DNA from: Leisingera sp. ANG-M1
GTDB taxonomy: Bacteria > Pseudomonadota > Alphaproteobacteria > Rhodobacterales > Rhodobacteraceae
Assembly: GCF_000813745.1 (NCBI RefSeq)
Contig: NZ_JWLC01000015.1
Coordinates: 124,001-188,000 of the forward strand
Direction of reading: 5' to 3'
DNA: 64,000 bases
The notes below the pieces were generated by a model. The model was not told the DNA's origin. It did not search any database and worked only from the letters and a program-made list of their open reading frames with translations. Made by a program: the position numbers and the translations under genes. Each line of letters opens with the position of its first letter. The first letter of the stretch is position 1. This document shows, one piece after another, positions 44,607 through 53,730 of the stretch.

Positions 44607-44620
44607 TTGATTTAGATCAA
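44607..44620. promoter_or_regulatory. Perfect FNR/FnrL-type box between ctaC and tldD
   Basis: TTGAT-TTAG-ATCAA matches the FNR consensus TTGAT-N4-ATCAA at all ten conserved positions. It lies 20 bases before the tldD start and 160 bases from the ctaC start. In Rhodobacterales FnrL binds such sites when oxygen is scarce. Distance suggests possible repression of tldD, and an upstream role at ctaC. Confidence 0.72.
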
Positions 44621-44640
44621 AAAAATCTGAGGACCGTGCC

Positions 44641-46062
44641 ATGGAAAACCCAGCCTTCCGCCCTTTTGAAACTGCGCTTCCCGAAGATGAGGCCCTGGCC
44701 ACGCTGCGTGATGCGCTGAACGGGGCGGAGGACGGAGAGATCTTTGCCGAGCGCCGCAAATCCGAGGCCTTGTCCTTTGACGACGGGCGGCTGCGCAGCG
44801 CCAGCTATGATGCGTCCGAAGGTTTTGGCCTGCGGGCGGTAAACGGCGATGTTGCGGGATATGCCCATTCCACCGATGTCTCGATTGCGTCGCTGAAGCG
44901 GGCGGCAGAAACCGCCAAGCTGGCAGTGGGGACCGGCGGCGGCACCTATTCGGATGCGCCGCAGGCCACTAACACCAAGCTCTACACCGATGCCGACCCG
45001 ATCAGCGCCATGCCGTTCCCGGTCAAGGTGGAGACCCTGCGCGAGATCGATTCCTATGCGCGCGGCGTGGACAAACGAGTGGTGCAGGTCTCCGCGTCCC
45101 TGGCCGCCTCGCTGCAGGAGGTGGAGATCCTGCGCGCCGACGGAGCCCGCGTCAGCGACATCCGCCCGATGGCGCGGCTGAACGTGTCGGTGATCGTCGA
45201 GAAGGACGGCCGCCGCGAGAGCGGCTCGGCGGGCGGCGGCGGACGGCTGGGCCTGGATGGCCTGGTCGATCCCAAGCACTGGCAGGCGCAGGTGCAGGAA
45301 GCGCTGCGGATCGCATTGGTAAACCTGGATGCGGTTCCGGCACCCGCCGGCGAAATGGACGTGGTGCTTGGCCCAGGCTGGCCGGGCATCCTGCTGCACG
45401 AGGCGATCGGCCACGGGCTGGAGGGCGACTTCAACCGCAAGGGCTCGTCTGCTTTTGCCGGGTTGATGGGGCAGCAGATTGCCGCCAAAGGCGTCACAGT
45501 GCTGGACGACGGCACCATCCCGGACCGGCGCGGGTCAATCACCGTGGATGACGAAGGCACGCCGAGCCAGAAGACCACGCTGATCGAGGACGGCGTGCTG
45601 GTCGGCTTCATGCAGGACCGCCAGAACGCGCGGCTGATGGGTGTCTCGCCCACCGGCAACGGGCGGCGGCAAAGCTATGCCCACGCGCCGATGCCGCGGA
45701 TGACCAACACCTATATGCTGGGCGGCGAGGCCGATCCCGGCGACCTGGTTGCGGGCATCAAGGACGGGATCTGGGCAGTCGGCTTTGGAGGCGGCCAGGT
45801 GGACATTACCAACGGCAAGTTCGTGTTTTCCTGCACCGAAGCCTACCGTGTGAAAGACGGCAAGGTCGGTGCCCCGGTCAAAGGCGCGACGCTGATCGGT
45901 GACGGCGCCACCGCGCTGAAACAGATTCGCGGCCTCGGCAATGATATGGCCTTGGACCCAGGCATGGGCAATTGCGGCAAGGCCGGCCAATGGGTGCCGG
46001 TGGGCGTTGGCCAGCCCTCGGTGCTGATGGGCGGGCTGACGGTGGGCGGCTCGGCAGCATAG
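44641..46062 (+). CDS. tldD: Metalloprotease TldD
   Basis: 473 residues. The zinc motif is HEAIGH at 253-258 (ILLHEAIGHGLEGDF), followed by KGSSAFAG. The N-terminal part has FGLRAVNGDVAGYAHSTDVS, and the C-terminal part has the TldD signature RMTNTYMLGGEADPGDL. TldD, often with TldE/PmbA, degrades unstructured peptides and processes microcin-like or antitoxin peptides. The pmbA partner is not in the window. Monocistronic, divergent from ctaC. Confidence 0.95.
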   Translation: MENPAFRPFETALPEDEALATLRDALNGAEDGEIFAERRKSEALSFDDGRLRSASYDASEGFGLRAVNGDVAGYAHSTDVSIASLKRAAETAKLAVGTGGGTYSDAPQATNTKLYTDADPISAMPFPVKVETLREIDSYARGVDKRVVQVSASLAASLQEVEILRADGARVSDIRPMARLNVSVIVEKDGRRESGSAGGGGRLGLDGLVDPKHWQAQVQEALRIALVNLDAVPAPAGEMDVVLGPGWPGILLHEAIGHGLEGDFNRKGSSAFAGLMGQQIAAKGVTVLDDGTIPDRRGSITVDDEGTPSQKTTLIEDGVLVGFMQDRQNARLMGVSPTGNGRRQSYAHAPMPRMTNTYMLGGEADPGDLVAGIKDGIWAVGFGGGQVDITNGKFVFSCTEAYRVKDGKVGAPVKGATLIGDGATALKQIRGLGNDMALDPGMGNCGKAGQWVPVGVGQPSVLMGGLTVGGSAA

Positions 46063-46253
46063 CCGCGCACGGCAAGATGCAACCGAGTTAAAAATCTAAG
46101 CCTCCGGCCCGGATTCTTACTGTTTCCGGGCCAGAATGCCCTTTGCAGACGGGTAGGTGCGGCCCGCAGAGGAAGCATAATTTCCCATTCATCTTGGTTA
46201 CTTAGAAAAATTTTCGGCGTATTTCTAAAAAACCGCCCCGCGTTCACCACCTG

Positions 46254-46272
46254 TTAACCAGCCTAGGGTTAA
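46254..46272. promoter_or_regulatory. Inverted repeat upstream of dprA (possible regulator site)
   Basis: TTAACC-N7-GGTTAA is a perfect inverted repeat, 31 bases before the dprA start. Each arm resembles a CtrA half-site, but full CtrA sites are direct TTAA-N7-TTAA, so identity is uncertain. Another inverted pair TTAGAAA/TTTCTAA lies at 46202-46228. The 240-bp gap after tldD is A+T-rich for this genome and contains no gene. Confidence 0.35.
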
Positions 46273-46302
46273 TTCTTGTTCTGCAAACAGGCGGAGCTGC
46301 GG

Positions 46303-47487
46303 ATGACTGAAGAAGCATTTTCTTCCACTCACCCCCCACTCCCACCCACCACGGAAGATACGCAGTATTCCTGGCTTCGTCTGTTGCGCTCCAAGCGGGT
46401 CGGCCCGGTGATGTTCCACCGGCTGCTCGCCGAACATGGTTCAGCGCAGAACGCGCTGGATGCGCTGCCTGAAATGGCACGCTCCGCAGGTATCAAGGGG
46501 TATGAAACATGCCCTGCCAGTGCGGTGGACGCCGAAATTAAGGCCGCAAAAGCCGCCAAAGCGCGGCTTTTGTGCTTTTCGGACCCTGAATACCCCCGGC
46601 TTCTTCGCGGTCTCAAAGACGCACCACCCTTGCTTTGGGCCATTGGCACCCTTTCAGTGCTGGATAAGCCGATGATCTCCCTCGTCGGGGCACGCAATGC
46701 CTCATCGCTGGGACTGCGCATGGCCCGCGCACTGGCGCAGAACCTGGGAGAGGCCGGCTACACCGTGGTTTCGGGCATGGCCCGCGGCGTCGATACCGCA
46801 GCCCATCAGGCCGCGCTTGAGACCGGCACCATTGCAGTCCTCGCCGGGGGCGCTGACGTGATCTACCCGGCGGAAAACACTGCTCTTGCGGCGCAGATCA
46901 GTGAAACCGGCCTGCGCCTGTCCGAGCAGCCAATGGGCAAAACACCCCAGGCCCGCGACTTCCCCAAGCGCAACCGGATAATCGCCGGCATGGCCCGCGC
47001 TGTTGTGGTGGTGGAGGCCGCGGCAAAATCCGGCAGTTTGATCACCGCCAGGGATGCCTTGGACTATGGCCGCGAAGTGCTGGCGGTGCCAGGCCATCCG
47101 TTTGACGCCCGCTCGTCCGGCTGTAACCGGCTGATCCGCGACGGCGCTGTTCTGATCCGCGATGCTGCGGACGTGCTGGAAGCGCTGCCGCCAATGGAAC
47201 CGGCCGCCGACGCGGCCCCGGCGCCGCAAGACAGCCTGCAGGACGTGCTGGCGGCGCTGCCTGCGCCGCCGCCCGAAAAACGCAGCCTGGCCGATACCCA
47301 CGCCTTGCACCAGCAGATCCTCGGCCGTCTGGGCCCCTCCCCCACCCCGGAGGCAGAGCTGCTGCGCGATCTGGCGCTGCCGCCGCAGGAGCTGGCGCCC
47401 GCGCTGACGGATCTGGAACTGGAAGGCGCAATTACCCGTCAGCCCGGCGGCCTCCTGTCCAGGGCTCTGCCGGAGGAGAAGGACTGA
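46303..47487 (+). CDS. dprA: DNA-processing protein DprA
   Basis: 394 residues. A SAM-like N-terminal part (LRLLRSKRVGPVMFHRLLAE) is followed by the Rossmann domain with SLVGARNASSLGLRMARALAQ, SGMARGVDTAAHQAAL and the conserved VVVEAAAKSGSLITARDALD, and a C-terminal winged helix (LGPSPTPEAELLRDLALP). DprA loads RecA on incoming single-stranded DNA in transformation; in Rhodobacter it is also needed to receive gene transfer agent DNA. The start at 46303 follows GGCGGAG. Confidence 0.95.
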   Translation: MTEEAFSSTHPPLPPTTEDTQYSWLRLLRSKRVGPVMFHRLLAEHGSAQNALDALPEMARSAGIKGYETCPASAVDAEIKAAKAAKARLLCFSDPEYPRLLRGLKDAPPLLWAIGTLSVLDKPMISLVGARNASSLGLRMARALAQNLGEAGYTVVSGMARGVDTAAHQAALETGTIAVLAGGADVIYPAENTALAAQISETGLRLSEQPMGKTPQARDFPKRNRIIAGMARAVVVVEAAAKSGSLITARDALDYGREVLAVPGHPFDARSSGCNRLIRDGAVLIRDAADVLEALPPMEPAADAAPAPQDSLQDVLAALPAPPPEKRSLADTHALHQQILGRLGPSPTPEAELLRDLALPPQELAPALTDLELEGAITRQPGGLLSRALPEEKD

Positions 47488-47688
47488 CGCCGATTGCCCT
47501 GCTTCAGCTGTACCGGCAAAGCTCTGGACCGGATCCGGAATGCCCCTCCCCGCAGCCGCCGCAACACCAGCGCAAACAGCGATTTTACCACCGCGTCCAT
47601 TACGCCCGGATTGACAATCTCCCCTTGCGCCCCACATCTTGCCCCGCCATAGAACCCGCAGAAGCGGTCCGAAGAGGTATCAGAATTA

Positions 47689-50310
47689 ATGCCAGTTGTT
47701 GTTGTCGAATCCCCGGCCAAAGCGAAAACAATCAATAAATACCTGGGCTCCGGCTATACGGTTCTGGCGTCTTACGGGCATGTGCGCGACCTGCCGGCCA
47801 AGGATGGCTCGGTCGACACCGACAACGATTTCGGCATGACCTGGGAGGTCGGCAATGATTCCCGCAAGCATGTGAAGGCCATTGCCGACGCGCTGAAAGA
47901 GGACAATGCGCTGATTCTCGCCACCGACCCCGACCGCGAAGGCGAAGCGATCAGCTGGCACCTGCAAGAGGCGCTGACCAAGCGCCGCTCGATCAAGAAG
48001 GACACGCCGGTCAGCCGGGTCACCTTCAATGCGATCACCAAGGAAGCCGTGACCGAGGCGATGCAGAATCCGCGTCAGGTCGACATGCCGCTGGTCGAGG
48101 CCTATCTGGCGCGCCGGGCGCTGGACTACTTGGTGGGCTTCAACCTGTCGCCGGTGCTGTGGCGCAAGCTGCCTGGCGCACGCTCAGCGGGCCGGGTGCA
48201 GTCGGTCTGCCTGCGCCTGATCGTCGAACGCGAGATGGAGATCGAAGCCTTCAACCCGCTGGAGTACTGGTCAGTGCGCGCCCAGCTGGGGACCCCGCGC
48301 GGCCAGGAATTCGAGGCACGCCTGACGGTGCTGGGCGGCGAAAAGCTCGACAAGTATTCGCTGAAAAATTCTACTGCTGCCGAGCTGGCAGTGCAGGCGG
48401 TTGCCTCGCGCAGCCTGTCGGTGCTGTCGGTCGAGGCCAAACCGGCCGCGCGCAACCCCTCTGCGCCTTTCATGACCTCGACCCTGCAGCAGGAAGCCAG
48501 CCGCAAGTTCGGCATGGGTGCGCGCCAGACAATGAACGCGGCGCAGCGGCTATATGAAGCTGGCCTGATCACCTATATGCGGACTGACGGCATCGACATG
48601 GCGCCGGAGGCCGTGCAGGAGGCCCGCGCCGAGATCGAGAAGCGCTACGGCGCCGAATACGTGCCGTCCTCTCCGCGGATCTACAAAAACAAGGCAAAGA
48701 ACGCCCAGGAAGCGCACGAGTGTATCCGCCCGACGGATATGAGCCGTGATGCCGCAAGCCTGAAAGTTAGCGACGACGATCAGCGCAAGCTTTATGACCT
48801 GATCTGGAAGCGAACCCTGTCGTGCCAGATGGAAGGCGCCCGGCTGGAGCGCACCACCGTCGACATCGGCTCGGACGACCGCCAGGTGGTGCTGCGCGCG
48901 ACCGGCCAGGTGGTGCTGTTCGACGGCTTCATGCGTGTCTACGAGGAAGGCCGCGACGATGTCTCGGATGAGGACGACAAGCGTCTTCCCCAGATCATGC
49001 AGGGCGAGGCGCTGAAATTCGCTTCCTCTTTGGCGGCGCAGGCTGACAAGGCTGGCAAGGACGCTTCGGTGATCTCCGAAGACGGCGCCGTGCTGGCGCT
49101 GCAGCACCACACCCAGCCGCCGCCGCGCTACACCGAAGCCACATTGGTCAAACGGATGGAAGAGCTGGGCATCGGCCGCCCCTCGACCTATGCATCCGTC
49201 ATCACCACCATCCAGGACCGCGAATACGTCCGCAAGGAGAAAAACCGCCTGTTCCCCGAGGACAAGGGCCGGATCGTCACCATCTTCCTGCTGAACTTCT
49301 TCCGCAAATACGTCGGTTACGAGTTCACCGCAAACCTGGAGGAAGAGCTGGATGACGTGAGCGCGGGTGACCGCAACTACAAGGATCTCCTGGGCCGGTT
49401 CTGGCGTGATTTCTCGGCGGCAATTTCGGAGACTTCCGACCTGCGCATCACCGAAGTGCTGGATGTGCTGGACGACGCGCTGGCGCCGCAGCTGTACCCT
49501 CCGCGCGAGGATGGCACCGACCCCCGCAGCTGCCCGAAATGCGGCGCGGGCCAGCTGCACCTGAAGACTTCGCGCACCGGCGGCTTTGTCGGCTGCGGCA
49601 ATTATCCGGAATGCAATTACACCCGCCCGATTTCAGGCGAAGGGGCCGAAGGCTATGAACGCATCCTCGGCGAAGACAACGGCGACGAGATCCACCTGAA
49701 ATCCGGGCGGTTCGGACCCTATGTGCAGCGCGGCGAAGCCACGCCGGAGAATAAGAAGCCGCCGCGTTCCTCGCTGCCCAAACAAGGCAAGGACTTCCTG
49801 CCCGGCTGGGGGCCCAATGACGTCACGCTGGAGCAGGCGCTGACGCTGCTGACTCTGCCGCGCGAGATCGGCCAGCACCCGGACGGCGGCGCCATCCAGT
49901 CCAACCTGGGCCGGTTCGGACCTTATATCGCGCACCAGCTTCCGGACGAGGAGAAACCCGTCTACGTCAACCTCAAAGAGACATTGGACGTCTTCGAGAT
50001 CGGCATGAACCGGGCAGTGGAGATGCTGGCAGAGAAGCGCGCCAACCCCGGGCGCCGCGGCAGCCGGGCAGCGGCAAAACCGCTGAAGGAACTGGGCGAG
50101 CATCCGGAAAGCGGCGGCGCAGTCAACATCATGGACGGGCGTTACGGGCCTTATGTCAAATGGGAGAAGGTGAACGCCACCCTGCCCAAGGACGTGGAAC
50201 CTAAGGATGTGACCATGGAGATGGCCGTGCAGCTGATTGCGGAGAAGTCCGGCAAGAAGGGCACCAAGAAGAAAGCCGCTCCGAAGAAAAAGGCTGCGGC
50301 TAAAAGCTGA
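47689..50310 (+). CDS. topA: DNA topoisomerase I
   Basis: 873 residues. Toprim domain at the N-terminus (VVVVESPAKAKTINKYLG, ATDPDREGEAISWHL), catalytic Tyr296 in GLITYMRTDGIDM, a zinc ribbon at about 612-645 (SCPKCGAGQLHL and GCGNYPECNY, four Cys), then three repeated Topo C-terminal domains (KSGRFGPYVQRGE, NLGRFGPYIAH, MDGRYGPYVKWE) and a Lys/Ala-rich tail. It relaxes negative supercoils. Preceded by a 201-bp gap with a TTGACA at 47611 but no convincing -10. Followed by repeat copy C. Confidence 0.97.
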   Translation: MPVVVVESPAKAKTINKYLGSGYTVLASYGHVRDLPAKDGSVDTDNDFGMTWEVGNDSRKHVKAIADALKEDNALILATDPDREGEAISWHLQEALTKRRSIKKDTPVSRVTFNAITKEAVTEAMQNPRQVDMPLVEAYLARRALDYLVGFNLSPVLWRKLPGARSAGRVQSVCLRLIVEREMEIEAFNPLEYWSVRAQLGTPRGQEFEARLTVLGGEKLDKYSLKNSTAAELAVQAVASRSLSVLSVEAKPAARNPSAPFMTSTLQQEASRKFGMGARQTMNAAQRLYEAGLITYMRTDGIDMAPEAVQEARAEIEKRYGAEYVPSSPRIYKNKAKNAQEAHECIRPTDMSRDAASLKVSDDDQRKLYDLIWKRTLSCQMEGARLERTTVDIGSDDRQVVLRATGQVVLFDGFMRVYEEGRDDVSDEDDKRLPQIMQGEALKFASSLAAQADKAGKDASVISEDGAVLALQHHTQPPPRYTEATLVKRMEELGIGRPSTYASVITTIQDREYVRKEKNRLFPEDKGRIVTIFLLNFFRKYVGYEFTANLEEELDDVSAGDRNYKDLLGRFWRDFSAAISETSDLRITEVLDVLDDALAPQLYPPREDGTDPRSCPKCGAGQLHLKTSRTGGFVGCGNYPECNYTRPISGEGAEGYERILGEDNGDEIHLKSGRFGPYVQRGEATPENKKPPRSSLPKQGKDFLPGWGPNDVTLEQALTLLTLPREIGQHPDGGAIQSNLGRFGPYIAHQLPDEEKPVYVNLKETLDVFEIGMNRAVEMLAEKRANPGRRGSRAAAKPLKELGEHPESGGAVNIMDGRYGPYVKWEKVNATLPKDVEPKDVTMEMAVQLIAEKSGKKGTKKKAAPKKKAAAKS

Positions 50311-50333
50311 CCTTCCGCCCAGCCGCAACAGAT

Positions 50334-50640
50334 GCACTCCCGCCGGCTCCAGGCGCATTTCATGCGCCCTCGCCGTTGGGCCCGGCGCCGCTGACGCGGC
50401 GCGGCCGCAGACCGCAACTGTTTCACAGCGGGTCAAGGGCGGCGCAGCCGCCGCGCAAGCGGCTTGCCCTTGACGCGTTGAGAAACAAAGACACACTTGT
50501 ACTTGCTCTCTAAGGGCGCATTTGCCCTTAGAGAGCTTCTCAGCTGAAGCTCTTGCGCCGCGCAGCGGCGCCACGCCCAAGCCTGATGGCTGAATTGCCG
50601 GAGGCAAGTCCGCCAGGAAGGCGCGGGAGCCCTCCCTCCC
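50334..50640 (+). repeat. Palindromic intergenic element, copy C (expanded)
   Basis: It fills most of the 436-bp gap between topA and the SCOT genes. Head CACTCCCGCCGGCTCC, palindrome (GGCGCAT-TTC-ATGCGCC), CCGTTGGGC and tail GCGCCGCGCAGCGGCGCC, CCCAAG, CCGCCAGGAAGGCGCGGGAG are shared with copies A and B. Between them is extra sequence: a branched stem (GTCAAGGGC/GCCCTTGAC, 50432-50474, with two inner hairpins) and a perfect 13-bp hairpin (GCTCTCTAAGGGC/GCCCTTAGAGAGC, 50505-50536). No gene or promoter is evident in the rest of the gap. Confidence 0.6.
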
Positions 50641-50746
50641 CTGCGCCGCAAGCCTCTCCGTAGAAATACCTGCCCGTCTCCGTATTCATTGACTCTCCCA
50701 CGGGCCAGGGCCAGAAATCCTGCAACCGGCATATTGGGAGAACTCC

Positions 50747-51469
50747 ATGAAAAAGGTATATTCCAGCGCCGCTGAAGCACTCGACGGGCTGCTTCACGAC
50801 GGCATGTTCATCGCCGCAGGCGGCTTTGGCCTCTGCGGCATTCCTGAGCTTCTGCTGCAGGCGATCAAGGACGCGGGCACCAAGGACCTGACCTTTGCCT
50901 CCAACAACGCGGGCGTCGATGACTTCGGCATCGGCATCCTGCTGCAAACCCGCCAGGTGAAAAAGATGATCTCCTCCTACGTGGGCGAGAACGCGGAATT
51001 CATGCGCCAGTACCTGAGCGGCGAACTGGAACTGGAGTTCAATCCTCAAGGCACATTGGCCGAGCGCATGCGCGCCGGCGGCGCAGGCATCCCCGGCTTC
51101 TTCACCAAAACCGGCGTTGGCACCGTGATTGCCGAGGGCAAGCTTGAAAAACAGTTCCCCACCGGGCCGGAGGGCGCCATGGAGGACTACATCATGGAGG
51201 AAGGCATTTTTGCCGACCTCGCGATCGTCAAGGCCTGGAAGGCGGATGAGACCGGCAACCTGGTGTTCCGCAAGACCGCCCGCAACTTCAACGCACCGGC
51301 CGCCACCTGCGGCAGGATCTGCGTTGCCGAAGTGGAAGAGATCGTGCCGACCGGCTCGCTGGACCCCGACTCGATCCACCTGCCCGGAATCTATGTGAAC
51401 CGCCTGATTCAGGGTGATCACGAGAAACGCATCGAACAGCGCACCGTCCGTCAGAAGGAGCAAGCATAA
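50747..51469 (+). CDS. scoA: 3-oxoacid CoA-transferase subunit A (SCOT alpha)
   Basis: 240 residues. The N-terminal part [38 protein letters not shown] and the CoA-loop [19 protein letters not shown] are typical of SCOT subunit A. It moves CoA from succinyl-CoA to acetoacetate, or the like, so that ketone bodies or short-chain oxo acids can be used. Its stop codon overlaps the start of subunit B by one base (TAATG at 51467-51471). RBS GGGAG six bases upstream. Confidence 0.94.
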   Translation: MKKVYSSAAEALDGLLHDGMFIAAGGFGLCGIPELLLQAIKDAGTKDLTFASNNAGVDDFGIGILLQTRQVKKMISSYVGENAEFMRQYLSGELELEFNPQGTLAERMRAGGAGIPGFFTKTGVGTVIAEGKLEKQFPTGPEGAMEDYIMEEGIFADLAIVKAWKADETGNLVFRKTARNFNAPAATCGRICVAEVEEIVPTGSLDPDSIHLPGIYVNRLIQGDHEKRIEQRTVRQKEQA

Positions 51470-52098
51470 TGCCTTGGGACCGCAATCAGATGGCGGCACG
51501 CGCCGCGCAGGAGCTGCAGGACGGCTGGTATGTGAACCTCGGCATCGGCATTCCGACCCTGGTCTCCAATTACATCCCCGAAGGCGTCGAAGTGACCCTG
51601 CAGTCGGAAAACGGCATGCTTGGCATGGGCCCTTTCCCCTATGAGGGCGAAGAGGACCCGGACCTGATCAACGCCGGCAAGCAGACCATCACCGAACTGC
51701 CGCAGACCGCCTATTTCGACTCGTCGCAATCCTTCGCCATGATCCGCGGCGGCAAGATCGCCATGGCGATCCTGGGCGCGATGGAAGTGGCCGAAAATGG
51801 CGACCTGGCCAACTGGATGATCCCCGGCAAGCTCGTCAAGGGCATGGGCGGCGCCATGGACCTGGTGGCCGGCGTTGGCCGCGTGGTGGTGGTGATGGAC
51901 CACACCAACAAGCACGGCGACAGCAAGGTGCTGAAGGAATGCACCCTGCCGCTGACCGGCAAAGGCGTTGTCGACCGCATCATTACCAACCTGGGGGTTC
52001 TGGACGTCGTCGAAGGCGGGCTGAAGATCGTCGAGCTGGCCGAGGGTGTCAGCGAGGACGAACTGCGGAACGCCACGCAGGCAGCCATCGTCGGCTGA
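51469..52098 (+). CDS. scoB: 3-oxoacid CoA-transferase subunit B (SCOT beta)
   Basis: 209 residues. The catalytic Glu47 lies in [13 protein letters not shown]; the glycine loop [15 protein letters not shown] and [15 protein letters not shown] [19 protein letters not shown] are as in SCOT/AtoA. It forms the heterodimer with the product of the preceding gene. Translation is coupled by the TAATG overlap. The gene ends in a strong terminator at 52125. Confidence 0.94.
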   Translation: MPWDRNQMAARAAQELQDGWYVNLGIGIPTLVSNYIPEGVEVTLQSENGMLGMGPFPYEGEEDPDLINAGKQTITELPQTAYFDSSQSFAMIRGGKIAMAILGAMEVAENGDLANWMIPGKLVKGMGGAMDLVAGVGRVVVVMDHTNKHGDSKVLKECTLPLTGKGVVDRIITNLGVLDVVEGGLKIVELAEGVSEDELRNATQAAIVG

Positions 52099-52124
52099 CC
52101 CGCCATTCATTGCTGACAGCATTG

Positions 52125-52156
52125 GCCCGGCTGCACCAGCAGCCGGGCTTTCTTTT
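52125..52156 (+). terminator. Rho-independent terminator of scoAB
   Basis: Perfect 10-bp stem GCCCGGCTGC/GCAGCCGGGC with loop ACCA, then TTTCTTTT. Starts 27 bases after the scoB stop. Confidence 0.92.
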
Positions 52157-52260
52157 GGCGTCCGATGCGGCTTTCACCGCGGCCCGCGGGCATAGGCGCC
52201 GATCGCTAGGGCTGCAAGCCGGCCATCAAGAACTGCCTGCCTGACAGCCGCTCACGTGGA

Positions 52261-52288
52261 AAGGCCCGCCGGGTTTCCGGCGGGCCTT
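52261..52288. terminator. Bidirectional terminator, likely for the convergent membrane-protein gene
   Basis: Perfect 12-bp stem AAGGCCCGCCGG/CCGGCGGGCCTT with loop GTTT. It lies nine bases after the minus-strand stop at 52297; TTTGT follows on plus, and the stem's own AA/TT ends extend the U-run on minus. Confidence 0.75.
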
Positions 52289-52296
52289 TGTCCGTT

Positions 52297-52773
52297 TCAA
52301 GCTTCGGCTGCTCCGCCCGGCCGGGGCCGGGGCCGTAATGTGTGCCAAACAGCACCCTCGGCAGGATTTACAATTTCCCACATATAGACCCGCTTGTCGT
52401 ACCAGTTCACGATCTTTTCCTGACCTTTTTCAAACACCACGACGCAATAGCTGCCGTCACCAGGGTCGCAGCTGTCCCGGCCCAGCCAGCTGACCAGAAC
52501 CGGATCGACCAGATGCCGCTTGAGCAGAACCTCGGCCTTGACTGCCTTGCCAGAGACATAAAGCCCGCCGCCAAACAGCACCGCGGCCAGCAGAATAAAG
52601 CCAGCGGCCGAAAAATTCCGGAACGGGTTTGCCTTTGCAATCCCAGGAGCGAAAGCCACAAACACCAGCCGCCCGAAGAACCCGACAAAAGCGATGACCG
52701 CAATCAGTGTGAATGTGCTGCTCAATTCCTTGGAACCGGCAGCAATAGCCGCCGGATCAATGCCTAGTTCCAA
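52297..52773 (-). CDS. Membrane protein, unknown family
   Basis: 158 residues from a TTG at 52773, preferred because GGAGG lies six bases upstream; an ATG at 52800 would add nine residues but has no such site. Two membrane helices are seen (TFTLIAVIAFVGFFGRLVFV and FSAAGFILLAAVLFGGGLYV), followed by a soluble domain with two Cys (GRDSCDPGDGSYCVVVF) that could form a disulfide outside the membrane, and a Trp/Tyr-rich strand pair (KIVNWYDKRVYMWEI). I do not recognise it. Confidence 0.7.
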   Translation of the reverse strand: MELGIDPAAIAAGSKELSSTFTLIAVIAFVGFFGRLVFVAFAPGIAKANPFRNFSAAGFILLAAVLFGGGLYVSGKAVKAEVLLKRHLVDPVLVSWLGRDSCDPGDGSYCVVVFEKGQEKIVNWYDKRVYMWEIVNPAEGAVWHTLRPRPRPGGAAEA

Positions 52774-52911
52774 ATTTGGCCTCCAATGACTCGGTTTCAA
52801 ACAACCGCACTGAAAGCAGGCGATTCAGGCAGAAAAATGATCGCCAAGCTTCAACACCGGAAAATTTCCGAAAAACCTGCCTCCATTGAGCTGCAGGCAG
52901 CCAGCAGCCGG

Positions 52912-53730
52912 CTACTGCATGACACGGAAGACGCAACCGTCAGAGATCAGTTCCGGCGGTGTCAGGCACAACCCGCGGGCCACCTGATAGGCCACCAGGA
53001 CCTTGGGCACATAATCCCTCGTTTCGGCAAAGGGCGGCACTCCCTGATGGCTGCGCACCGCGCCTTCGCCTGCGTTATAACCTGCCAGCACCAGAATCGG
53101 GTCGCCGCCGAACTCGTCCATCAGCCAATCCAGGTAGCGGATGCCGCCAGCAATGTTCTGCTGCGCCTCCAGGGCATCGCCGACTCCGAAGCGGACGGCC
53201 GTATCCGGCATCAGCTGCATCAGGCCCTGTGCCCCCGCGGAACTGACGGCATCTGCCTTGCCGGCGGATTCGACTGCGATCACTGCCAGCACCAGCGCCG
53301 GCGACACCTTTGTGCCGGCGCTTTCCATTAGAATCTGCACGCCGCGTTCCTGCGCGATCTCCTGCATCAGTTGCAGACGCGGAGCCGCCAGGTCCTTGGC
53401 GCCGCTCAGCGTATGCAAGGCCTGATCCAGGCGGCCAGGTCCCGAAGCCTCGATCCCCGGTGCAATCTTGTCCCAGAACCAACCGTAGCGCCCGGCAGGC
53501 GCGGATGGATCCCCCGCGGAGGCCTCTGCCGGCTGGGCTGCCTCCGAAGACTGCTGATGGCCGGGCCCCGGTTCAATCTGGATCGTGATGCGCTTGCCCG
53601 TTCCGGGCCCCGGCGGCTTGATCCGTTTCGCCTCGAATTCAGGAAAGGGTTTGGGCTGCTGCTCCTGCCCTTTGGCTGCAAAGGGCATGGCACAGGCTGC
53701 CAGCGCCAAAACTGCGTTGCGATAGCACAT
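52912..53730 (-). CDS. Exported lytic transglycosylase (SLT family)
   Basis: 272 residues from the ATG at 53730. A signal peptide (NAVLALAACAMPFAAKG) and a Pro-rich linker lead to an SLT domain at about 135-250: the catalytic Glu in LAVIAVESAGKADAVSSAG, then AQGLMQLMPDTAVRFGV and VLAGYNAGEGAV. It cleaves peptidoglycan between MurNAc and GlcNAc. It lies beside the tad locus but on the opposite strand; such enzymes often open the wall for envelope machines, so a link to the pilus is possible. Confidence 0.9.
   Translation of the reverse strand: MCYRNAVLALAACAMPFAAKGQEQQPKPFPEFEAKRIKPPGPGTGKRITIQIEPGPGHQQSSEAAQPAEASAGDPSAPAGRYGWFWDKIAPGIEASGPGRLDQALHTLSGAKDLAAPRLQLMQEIAQERGVQILMESAGTKVSPALVLAVIAVESAGKADAVSSAGAQGLMQLMPDTAVRFGVGDALEAQQNIAGGIRYLDWLMDEFGGDPILVLAGYNAGEGAVRSHQGVPPFAETRDYVPKVLVAYQVARGLCLTPPELISDGCVFRVMQ

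Noticed and set aside
47611-47616. TTGACA as the -35 box of a topA promoter
   Set aside because: No acceptable -10 hexamer is found 16-18 bases downstream; one hexamer alone is weak evidence in this genome.
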